From: Acidobacteriota bacterium
Lineage (GTDB): Bacteria > Acidobacteriota > Terriglobia > Bryobacterales > Bryobacteraceae
DNA length: 5,111 nt
Assembly: GCA_023436715.1 (NCBI GenBank)
Contig: JAEZIJ010000094.1
Location: forward strand, 1-5,111
Direction: 5' to 3'
How positions within the stretch are numbered: position 1 is the stretch's first letter; each line of letters opens with the position of its first letter. The notes beneath the pieces were generated by a model. It did not search any database. It saw only the letters and a program-made list of their open reading frames with translations, and had not been told where the DNA came from. Below are positions 1 through 5,111 of this stretch, one piece after another. A program made the translations under genes and the position numbers.

Positions 1-125
1 CGGCGCGGTGTTTTCCACTGCCGCCACATGGCAGCCCGGAGTCGCAAACGGACCCAGCGGGTTAAACCGGTCAACACCTCGGGCGTTTGGCAGAAGCCGA
101 AATAGCTGCGCCAACCCCGCATGTA
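1..125 (-). pseudogene. Group II intron maturase remnant (C-terminal maturase domain), 5'-truncated, runs off left edge
   Basis: Read on the minus strand from base 125 to base 3, an open frame gives about 41 residues that resemble the maturase-specific domain (GIIM) of group II intron reverse transcriptases. It opens with YMRGWRSYFGFCQTPEVL, continues with a basic helix (RWVRLRLRAAMW) and ends with RQWKTPR at the window edge. In intact proteins this segment binds intron RNA and follows the reverse transcriptase and thumb domains. Here those domains are absent: an in-frame TGA lies at 156-158, residues between it and base 125 do not look like maturase, and a plus-strand gene starts at about 251. 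The rest of the C-terminus would lie left of base 1. I read this as a 5'-truncated intron copy, a usual product of incomplete reverse transcription. The family call rests on recalled motifs, not a search. Confidence 0.72.
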
Positions 126-250
126 CGCAGGACCCGCCTCATCGGGCGTTTCTCGTCAAGGTACGTATAGGGCCGAGAGGTCCGCATTAAGATTTCGCCC
201 GACAGCCCTTTTGACCAAGGCAAAGTTTTTTCAAACTCCGCGGCCCGAGA
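126..250. other. Intergenic stretch between maturase remnant and hydrolase gene
   Basis: This stretch lies between two divergent units. Short open frames cross it on both strands, but none has a recognisable domain or a ribosome binding site. A TTGACC hexamer at 211-216 on the plus strand could be a -35 box for the hydrolase, but no good -10 box follows at 16-18 bases, so I do not call a promoter. The 5' limit of the intron-derived DNA should fall near base 125-130. Confidence 0.4.
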
Positions 251-265
251 GTGCGTATTGTCGGT

Positions 266-1540
266 ATGGCCAGCGCCGACAGAGTTCTGAGCTTGATGTT
301 TCTTTTCCTCACAATTGCAGCCTGTGTTGTGGCGCAACCCTCGAGCGATAATCCAGGCCGACTCCCCGCGCCGACAGGCGCCTTCGGCGTTGGAAGAGTG
401 ACACTGCTGTGCGAGGACTCCTCCCGGCTTGAGCCGCTAGATTCGAGCGCCGCCCCACGTCGAATCATGGTGGACGTCTGGTACCCCGGGGAGAAATCCG
501 CATCCGCCGGGCCCACATCGGCAGAATATCTCAATGTCGCCGCGTTCGAACGCGGGCTCGGCGCAGACGGCCTCAGGAAGCAACTTGGCGGCTCCTACGA
601 TGCCATCAAATCGGGGCGCGTCACGACGCACTCGGTCGTGCAAGCGCCATTCGCCAGTTCGTTACGACTTGCTCCCGTCTTGCTCTTCTCGCCTGGCGGC
701 GGCATGATACGGGAACTCTACACCTCCCAGATGGAGGACCTCGCCAGCCACGGGTACATTGTTGCGGCGATGACCCACACCTACGACGGATTTCTCACAG
801 TGTTTCCGGACGGGACTTCCATAGCGTACGACGGTAGGCGCTGGCCGAAGATACCTTCTGTTGAAGGGGAGGCGAACCTAAACCAGTTGGAATGGCACAC
901 TGCTGACATTCTCGCCGTGCTGGATTACTTCAGCCGCCTCAGCAGCGCATCCGAATCACAATCTCCGATCGCAGGTCACATTGATCTCACGCGAGTCGGG
1001 GCCTTCGGTCATTCCTTCGGAGGCATCGCGGCCGCACATGCCTGTCAGAGAGACCAGCGAATCAAAGCATGTCTCAATCAGGACGGCGCAATGGGTATGA
1101 AGCCGTTCTATCTCGACGTACGGAATTGCGGAATGGACCAGGCTTTCATGCTCATCGAACGGCCGCCGAACCGCGAGCCGCTCACGGACAGCGAGTTGTC
1201 GGCCATGAAGATGACGCGAGCGCGTGCCATGGAATTGATCGCACGACTTAATGCCGATCGAGATCGCGCGCTGCGAAGCACCGGAATGGGCAGCTATCGA
1301 ATCCTGCTACGGCGCAACGTGACGACACACATGGACTTCAGCGATCTGCAGGTTGTGTCGGCCAAAAGCAGCATTGATCTCGAACACCGCATGCGGGTCT
1401 TGGCGCTCGTCAGGAGCTACACGCTCGCGTTCTTCGACAAGTATGTCCGGGCCATCAATGCGCCTCTGCTCGATCGCAGCGCGCCGGATCAAGTTCTTGA
1501 GTCCGTCGAGCGGTTTAGCCCAGCGAGGCGCCCGAACTGA
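266..1540 (+). CDS. Exported alpha/beta hydrolase, platelet-activating-factor acetylhydrolase-like
   Basis: A 424-residue protein (from the ATG at 266) predicted to hydrolyse an ester, perhaps a short-chain acyl ester, outside the cytoplasm; the substrate is unknown. Landmarks follow the PAF acetylhydrolase fold: a VWYP strand (71-74), an oxyanion region FSPGGG (141-146), the conserved DLASHGYIVAAMTH (158-171), the nucleophile elbow GHSFGG with Ser250, a likely catalytic Asp273 in NQDGAMG, and a likely His355 in THMDFSD. The Ser-to-Asp distance of 23 residues equals that of human plasma PAF acetylhydrolase (Ser273/Asp296). The N-terminus is a signal peptide: one Arg, a hydrophobic stretch at 7-23, then either IAAC (17-20), a lipobox match, or a signal peptidase I site near VVAQ. 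A GTG at 251 would add five residues. I prefer the ATG, although neither start has a good Shine-Dalgarno sequence. It converges on the permease gene and no partner gene is evident. Confidence 0.9.
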   Translation: MASADRVLSLMFLFLTIAACVVAQPSSDNPGRLPAPTGAFGVGRVTLLCEDSSRLEPLDSSAAPRRIMVDVWYPGEKSASAGPTSAEYLNVAAFERGLGADGLRKQLGGSYDAIKSGRVTTHSVVQAPFASSLRLAPVLLFSPGGGMIRELYTSQMEDLASHGYIVAAMTHTYDGFLTVFPDGTSIAYDGRRWPKIPSVEGEANLNQLEWHTADILAVLDYFSRLSSASESQSPIAGHIDLTRVGAFGHSFGGIAAAHACQRDQRIKACLNQDGAMGMKPFYLDVRNCGMDQAFMLIERPPNREPLTDSELSAMKMTRARAMELIARLNADRDRALRSTGMGSYRILLRRNVTTHMDFSDLQVVSAKSSIDLEHRMRVLALVRSYTLAFFDKYVRAINAPLLDRSAPDQVLESVERFSPARRPN

Positions 1541-1589
1541 CGTCACGGCTGTTCGCAGCAAATTCTCTCCAGCTTGCAATAGCTCCTGC

Positions 1590-1608
1590 CTCGTCGGCAA
1601 ATGACGAG
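1590..1608. terminator. Weak hairpin between convergent genes, possible bidirectional terminator
   Basis: CTCGTC at 1590-1595 pairs perfectly with GACGAG at 1603-1608 around a 7-base loop. It lies 50 bases after the hydrolase stop and 78 bases after the permease stop, where a shared terminator would be expected. Neither strand has a T-run after the stem, so it is not a standard intrinsic terminator. Nothing else in 1541-1685 is recognisable. Confidence 0.22.
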
Positions 1609-1685
1609 TAATCGCAATCGCGGCCCTAGAAAGCCGTCTACTTGTTCCTTACGCCGTTACGCGGGAGAAATCACCTTGTACGATG

Positions 1686-4373
1686 CTACTCTGCTCGTAG
1701 AGCGTCCACGGGGTCGACCCGGGCGGCTCTTCGCGCCGGCAGATAACTGCCAACGAGCGCCGCAAAAATCAACACCGCTGATGCCGCGACATATGTCAGC
1801 GGATCGGCGGGGCTCACTTCAAAGAGTACCGATTTCATGAGACGCGTCAGTGCAAGCGCCGCTGTCAACCCGCAGATCGCCCCGATAGCGGACACCACCA
1901 GGCCATAGCGGACGAACAAGCCGGTGACCTCCTGTAGAGGAGAGCCGAGCGCGATCCGTATACCCACTTCCCGAGTCCGCTGCGCGACCGAATAAGAGAT
2001 GACTCCGTAGATGCCGACCACCCCAAGAAGGAGTGCCATGCTGCCGGCGATCGCCAGCAGGACCAAGGTGAAAGAGGCACGAGCCAGCGACCGCTCATAC
2101 ACCGACTCCAACGTCTTCACATCTGCAACCGGAAGGTTTGCATTCACGCTTGCAACGGCCTGCTGGACCTCCTGGCGCAATCCTGCAGTTCCCGCCCGCG
2201 GCGTCTGGATGACGTACGCCACACTGCGGACTGCGACATCGCGTCCCGCCGAACTTTTCTGCAGAGTGGGCCAGTATACGATGGTCGCCGCTTTCTGATC
2301 GACGCCGTTGTCATGTAGGTCCGCCACCACCCCAATCACTTCTTTCCACTCGTCTCTCAGTGTGGTGCGAATGCGTTTGCCGATCGCGGCGCGGGGATCG
2401 CGCCAATGCTCGCGCGCCATGTTCTCCGAGATCATGACGACGTGTGTCCGGTTGTAGAGGTCGCTCCAAGTCAGATCGCGTCCGGCAACCAGATGGCTGC
2501 CGATCGCCGAAAGGTAGCCTGGAGAAACGTGCTTGAATCGCCGGATCGAAGGAACGCCGCCTTCGGGAAGCGACTGGTCCTCCGCGTACACAGGATTGTC
2601 CGAGCCGCCTTCCAGCGGAATCGCGCTCGTCATCCCGACTGTGGAGACACCCGGGACGGCCTCGATTTTTCGAAGAATAGCCTCCTGCATTCGAATGACC
2701 TGCTCGGGTTCCTTTACCTGCGTCTCCGGAATAGCGATTCGCATCGTCTCCAACTCTGCCGCGGAAGAGAAACCTGGTTCCACGTGGCGCAGCGCTCGAA
2801 ACGTGCGGAACATCAGACCGGAACCGACCAGAAGGACAAGCGCAAGCGCGACTTGCACCACTACGAGAAGGCTGCGGGCGCGTTGGCGCTCCCGGCCGCC
2901 GGTGAGCGTTCGGCTCCCACCGCGCAGTGCTAGGGAGAGCTGAGGCCGCACATACTTGAAGACCGGAATCAGGCCGAAGAGCAGGCCCGCTGCGAGCGAA
3001 ATGCCCAAGGTGAATGCAAGTATAGTGGGATCGATCGAAATCTCGTGGATGCGCGGCAGATTCGGCAACTCAGAGGCCACGAGCAGTTGCAGTGCGGCAT
3101 AAGCAAACGTCAGCCCGAGCGCGCCTCCGGCCAGGCCCAGCAGCATGCATTCGAGCAGCAGTTCTCGCGCCAAGCGTCCGAATCCCGCTCCCAGCGCGGC
3201 GCGAATCGTGAGTTCCTGCCGGCGTCCGTCGGCCCGGACCAGGAGCAGGTTGGCGACATTGGCGCACGCGATCGACAAGACAATGCCGACCGTGCCCATC
3301 AGCACCCACAGCGTATCGCCGATATTGCCCACCAACTCGTCCTTGAGGAATCGAAGGCGGGGAGCGACACGCGCATCCGTAAACGCATTCCTGGCGAAGC
3401 CGGGATTCATCGCGAATTTCTCCGGTGCCATGGGTAGCATGCGTGCTACATCCGAGTCAGCCTGCGCGAGCGTTACCCCGGGTTTAAGCCTGGCGACGCC
3501 CTGGCAGCAGAAGCTGATGAGACGCACCTCGGCACGATTGAATCGCAGTGGCGCCAACAGCGAGACTTTTCGATCCATGAATTCAAAAGAAGCCGGCAGC
3601 ACACCGATCACTTCATATGCATTGCCATCCATTTGGATGGGGCGGCCGAGAACGGAGCGATCCCCGCCGAAGCGTGATCTCCAATACCCATCCGAGAGCA
3701 TCACTGTGCGTTCGCTTGCTGGGTCTTCATCGGAAACAGTGAACCCTCGCCCGAACGCGGGCTGAACGCCCAGCGTGGCGAGAAATCGACCTGACACCGA
3801 CAAGCCCGGCACTTTTTCCGGCTCGGCCAGACCGGTGACGGTCCACGCGGTGTTCGTCCACATGCCGACGTCCTGAAACACGCGGCTCTCTTCCCTGTAT
3901 GTGAAGTACAGCGATGCTGCAAGATCGAGTTTTTCGATCCGGATGCCCGGCGCGGTATGCGTCAGCGCGACAAGTTGCTCGGAATGCGCATACGGCAGAG
4001 GTTTCAGCAGCACCCCGCGGATGACGCTGAATATCGAAGTAGTCGCGCCAATCCCCAGTGCGAGAGTAAGCACGCTGACCGCCGTAAATCCCGGATTCGC
4101 GCGGAGGCGGCGAACCGCGTAGCGCAAATCGGAGACCAGAGTGTCTATTCCGTTTTCCCACCCGTACTCGCGCACTTGCTCCCGAATGGCAGTGGCATTG
4201 CCCAGTTCCGCCCGTACAGCCCGCCGCGCCTCATCGGGAGAGAGTCCTTTGGCCATAAGTGCAGCGGCGGCCTCGTCGAGGTAGTGGCTTACCTCATCGG
4301 CGATTGCCTCGTCCGCGGCCCGCCGATTTCCAAGCACGCGTATTCCGCGAGTTAACTGGCGCCAGAAGGACAT
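1686..4373 (-). CDS. ADOP family orphan permease (duplicated FtsX/MacB-like permease, no ATPase)
   Basis: An 895-residue inner-membrane protein made of two FtsX-type permease units in tandem. Residues about 10-80 form the soluble prefix domain typical of these permeases. Unit 1 has a membrane helix near 97-122, a MacB-like periplasmic domain (about 125-345) and helices near 354-379, 403-432 and 450-473. Unit 2 repeats this with a helix near 500-522, a periplasmic domain to about 760 and helices near 767-794, 821-845 and 858-880. Each unit has the cytoplasmic coupling motif, RRQELTIRAALGAG (384-397) and RTREVGIRIALGSP (799-812), and the protein ends in the FtsX-type LPARRAARVDPVDALRAE. In MacB and LolC/E such units work with an ATPase; no Walker motif is encoded here, as in the ADOP family, so transport mechanism and substrate are unknown. 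The frame is intact. It is the second gene of the padR operon and starts with GAGGGG seven bases before the ATG. Confidence 0.95.
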   Translation of the reverse strand: MSFWRQLTRGIRVLGNRRAADEAIADEVSHYLDEAAAALMAKGLSPDEARRAVRAELGNATAIREQVREYGWENGIDTLVSDLRYAVRRLRANPGFTAVSVLTLALGIGATTSIFSVIRGVLLKPLPYAHSEQLVALTHTAPGIRIEKLDLAASLYFTYREESRVFQDVGMWTNTAWTVTGLAEPEKVPGLSVSGRFLATLGVQPAFGRGFTVSDEDPASERTVMLSDGYWRSRFGGDRSVLGRPIQMDGNAYEVIGVLPASFEFMDRKVSLLAPLRFNRAEVRLISFCCQGVARLKPGVTLAQADSDVARMLPMAPEKFAMNPGFARNAFTDARVAPRLRFLKDELVGNIGDTLWVLMGTVGIVLSIACANVANLLLVRADGRRQELTIRAALGAGFGRLARELLLECMLLGLAGGALGLTFAYAALQLLVASELPNLPRIHEISIDPTILAFTLGISLAAGLLFGLIPVFKYVRPQLSLALRGGSRTLTGGRERQRARSLLVVVQVALALVLLVGSGLMFRTFRALRHVEPGFSSAAELETMRIAIPETQVKEPEQVIRMQEAILRKIEAVPGVSTVGMTSAIPLEGGSDNPVYAEDQSLPEGGVPSIRRFKHVSPGYLSAIGSHLVAGRDLTWSDLYNRTHVVMISENMAREHWRDPRAAIGKRIRTTLRDEWKEVIGVVADLHDNGVDQKAATIVYWPTLQKSSAGRDVAVRSVAYVIQTPRAGTAGLRQEVQQAVASVNANLPVADVKTLESVYERSLARASFTLVLLAIAGSMALLLGVVGIYGVISYSVAQRTREVGIRIALGSPLQEVTGLFVRYGLVVSAIGAICGLTAALALTRLMKSVLFEVSPADPLTYVAASAVLIFAALVGSYLPARRAARVDPVDALRAE

Positions 4374-4377
4374 CGAC

Positions 4378-4737
4378 CTACCCCTCAGCCTTTAGCAGGC
4401 GCGCTATCGCAGACGCCCGACGGTTCCAATCGGCTGTCTCGACTTCAAGCTGCTTTCGACCTGTGCGAGTGAGCGCATAGAACTTCGCCCGGCGGGAGTT
4501 GTCGGTTCGGCGCCACTCGGAATCCAGCCACCCGACGCGCTCCAGCCGTTGAAACGCGGTCAGGAGCGATCCGGGATTGACTTTGAAAACGCCGCGCGAA
4601 ATCTGCTCAATCCGGCGAGCGATCCCGAAGCCATGCATGGGCTCCAGGCTGAGCGTTTTGAGAATCAGCATGTCCAGCGTGCCCTGGATTACGTCTGTAT
4701 TTGGTTCGTCCAGCGGTGCTCGCGAAGAACTGCGCAT
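4378..4737 (-). CDS. PadR family transcriptional regulator (acidobacterial subfamily)
   Basis: A 119-residue cytoplasmic DNA-binding protein with a winged helix-turn-helix. The PadR signature is clear: DVIQGTLDMLILKTLSLEPM (15-34), HGFGIARRIEQIS (35-47), the recognition helix region NPGSLLTAFQRLERVGWL (54-71), and a basic wing leading into RRAKFYALTRTGRKQLE (82-98). A short C-terminal helix ends in RLLKAEG and probably forms the dimer contact, as in other short (subfamily 2) PadR proteins. This subfamily is expanded in Acidobacteriota and usually sits beside ADOP permeases, exactly as here, so it most likely represses its own operon until a ligand binds; the ligand is unknown. A TTG at 4743 would add two residues, but that codon overlaps the proposed -10 box, so I use the ATG at 4737. 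No Shine-Dalgarno precedes it, in line with a leaderless transcript. Confidence 0.94.
   Translation of the reverse strand: MRSSSRAPLDEPNTDVIQGTLDMLILKTLSLEPMHGFGIARRIEQISRGVFKVNPGSLLTAFQRLERVGWLDSEWRRTDNSRRAKFYALTRTGRKQLEVETADWNRRASAIARLLKAEG
4381..4386 (-). promoter_or_regulatory. Shine-Dalgarno site of the permease gene, inside the 3' end of padR
   Basis: On the minus strand GAGGGG lies seven bases before the ATG at 4373 and forms the last sense bases of the padR gene, just before its TAG stop (4380-4378). Only four bases separate stop and start. This fixes the permease start and suggests translational coupling of the two genes. Confidence 0.75.
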
Positions 4738-4742
4738 AGCCA

Positions 4743-4771
4743 ATCGTAACTTTGGTGATCTTGACTGTCAA
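4743..4771 (-). promoter_or_regulatory. Predicted padR-permease operon promoter
   Basis: On the minus strand a perfect -35 hexamer, TTGACA (4771-4766), is followed by a 17-base spacer and the -10-like TACGAT (4748-4743), which matches four of six consensus bases. Only five bases separate the -10 box from the ATG at 4737, so transcription would start at or within a base or two of the start codon. That would give a leaderless mRNA, in keeping with the missing ribosome binding site. The match is by eye. Confidence 0.55.
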
Positions 4772-4774
4772 GAT
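4758..4774. promoter_or_regulatory. Perfect 17-bp palindrome over the -35 box, candidate PadR operator
   Basis: ATCTTGAC and GTCAAGAT are perfect 8-base inverted arms around a single central base. The palindrome contains the whole TTGACA -35 hexamer of the predicted padR promoter and ends 20 bases upstream of the padR ATG. A dimeric repressor bound here would block RNA polymerase, and PadR proteins commonly autoregulate. The site does not show the ATGT-N-ACAT pattern described for some PadR operators, so its assignment to this regulator is inference. Confidence 0.5.
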
Positions 4775-4931
4775 GTGATATCCAAGTGAGAATGAGGCGG
4801 CCGTACCCGTGAACTTCAGATTGCTCATTTGTAGTCGCCAGATCGCGAGTGATCGCACACGCAGCCCTCAAATGCTTTCTACTCGCTCCTGCGACCATCC
4901 GCTCCGAGCCAAGTAAACGCTACGCCGTCAG
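4775..4931. other. Intergenic stretch between padR control region and intron 3' end
   Basis: No gene is evident on either strand. The stretch is the 3' exon of the intron insertion and the upstream flank of the padR promoter. It contains GATCGC twice with four bases between (about 4841-4856), too short to interpret. The minus-strand open frames that cross it lack domains and extend into padR in other frames. Confidence 0.4.
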
Positions 4932-5003
4932 ATCGGCATAGGGGCGGCGGTCACCCGCCGACCCCTGCCACACCACCGTACGTGCGGGTCCGTATACGGC
5001 GGT
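4932..5003 (-). ncRNA. Group II intron domains V and VI
   Basis: Domain V (5003-4972): a 9-bp lower helix pairs 5003-4995 with 4980-4972, including one G-U pair (5000/4975). A two-base CG bulge (4982-4981) and a short upper helix capped by GACC (4990-4987) follow. The base triplet at the catalytic-triad position is CGC (5001-4999), the form known from group IIC introns, rather than AGC. The upper helix has an A-C mismatch (4993/4984). After a two-base linker, domain VI pairs GGC (4969-4967) with GCC (4937-4935), AGGGG with CCCCT and CGGCGG with CCGCCG, closed by a GTGA tetraloop of the GNRA type (4954-4951). A bulge on the 3' side holds A4939, seven bases from the intron end, as expected of the branch-point adenosine. 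Confidence 0.8.
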
Positions 5004-5017
5004 TCGAGTCGGTTACG

Positions 5018-5111
5018 CTAACACTCTTCGAATAATGACGGAAGCCCCAGCGAGTTGAAGTACACATTCGAGAGCCCCACAGACAGGGCCTTGGCCTTTG
5101 CGAGGTACCAA
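5018..5111 (-). CDS. ltrA: Group II intron reverse transcriptase/maturase, C-terminal 30 residues (partial)
   Basis: An open minus-strand frame enters from the right edge and ends at TAG (5020-5018) after 30 residues. It begins WYLAKAKALSVGLSN and contains VYFNSLGLPSL, which resembles the very C-terminal tail of many bacterial intron-encoded proteins (pattern: aromatic, Leu-rich, SLGLP followed by a hydrophobic residue). Its position just upstream of domain V is the normal end point of these reading frames within domain IV. The intact protein would reverse-transcribe the intron and help it fold; those domains are outside the window. The short length limits confidence, but the RNA domains beside it support the call. 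The family is recalled, not searched, and the symbol is the generic one for such proteins. Confidence 0.65.
   Translation of the reverse strand, partial: WYLAKAKALSVGLSNVYFNSLGLPSLFEEC

Larger units (their letters stand above)
4932..5111 (-). mobile_element. Group II intron, 3' end (maturase tail plus domains V and VI), runs off right edge
   Basis: Three parts occur in the expected order on the minus strand: the C-terminal end of an intron-encoded protein (to 5018), a domain V hairpin 14 bases later, and a domain VI hairpin directly after that, ending in ...CCGAT at 4932. The predicted 3' splice boundary lies between 4932 and 4931, and the intron ends in AT, in line with the usual AY terminus. 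The rest of the intron (domains I-IV and most of the open reading frame) would lie right of the window. The insertion lies about 195 bases upstream of the padR start in the same orientation. Whether it still splices cannot be judged from this end alone. Confidence 0.8.

Noticed and set aside
8..190. Plus-strand open frame of 60 codons
   Set aside because: It runs antisense to the maturase remnant, has no ribosome binding site or recognisable domain, and is arginine- and proline-rich as expected of a GC-rich shadow frame.
211..239. TTGACC (211-216) as promoter of the hydrolase
   Set aside because: No -10 box with more than three matches follows at suitable spacing; CAAACT at 232-237 is a poor match at a 15-base gap.
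71..337. Minus-strand open frame of 88 codons across the hydrolase start
   Set aside because: It overlaps the maturase remnant in another frame and the signal peptide region of the hydrolase on the opposite strand. No known domain could be seen.
2406..3765. Long plus-strand open frames opposite the permease (for example 2406-2933 and 3145-3765)
   Set aside because: They lie antisense to a conserved membrane protein, their translations are rich in Arg, Ser and Pro with no domain, and they follow from the codon bias of a GC-rich gene.
4841..4856. Two GATCGC hexamers four bases apart
   Set aside because: Six-base repeats of this kind are expected by chance in this much GC-rich sequence, and no third copy or symmetry supports a binding array.
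4607..4898. Minus-strand open frames overlapping the padR start and upstream region
   Set aside because: They share DNA with padR in other frames, lack domains, and run through the predicted promoter and palindrome.
4940..4966. GC-rich hairpin read as an intrinsic terminator
   Set aside because: It is better explained as intron domain VI: it has a GNRA loop, a bulged A seven bases from the intron end and a domain V hairpin next to it, and no T-run follows.

Overview
The window looks like a piece of a GC-rich chromosome from an Acidobacteriota member, probably from soil. The best evidence is a PadR-type regulator followed four bases later by an 895-residue duplicated FtsX/MacB-like permease that has its own N-terminal prefix domain and no ATPase gene nearby. 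That pairing is the hallmark of the large ADOP (acidobacterial duplicated orphan permease) paralogue family. No taxon was confirmed by search.

Layout from left to right. Bases 1-125 (minus strand) hold a 5'-truncated remnant of a group II intron maturase that runs off the left edge. Bases 126-250 are a short intergenic stretch with no convincing gene. Bases 266-1540 (plus) encode an exported alpha/beta hydrolase of the platelet-activating-factor acetylhydrolase type, possibly a lipoprotein. Bases 1541-1685 separate two convergent genes and hold only a weak hairpin. Bases 1686-4373 (minus) encode the ADOP permease and 4378-4737 (minus) the PadR regulator; the two form a tight operon. A consensus-like promoter at 4743-4771 has its -35 box inside a perfect 17-bp palindrome, a natural candidate for the regulator's own operator, and its spacing to the ATG predicts a leaderless or nearly leaderless mRNA. 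Bases 4932-5111 (minus) are the 3' end of a group II intron: maturase C-terminus, domain V, domain VI with a bulged branch-point A, and a predicted 3' splice boundary at 4932.

Functionally, the regulator probably controls itself and the permease as one transcript, and the intron lies upstream of that unit. The hydrolase points the other way and shows no clear link to the operon. The most interesting points are the intron pieces at both edges (same strand, consecutive parts of one protein family) and the palindrome-embedded promoter of padR. I see no wholly new defence or mobile system here.
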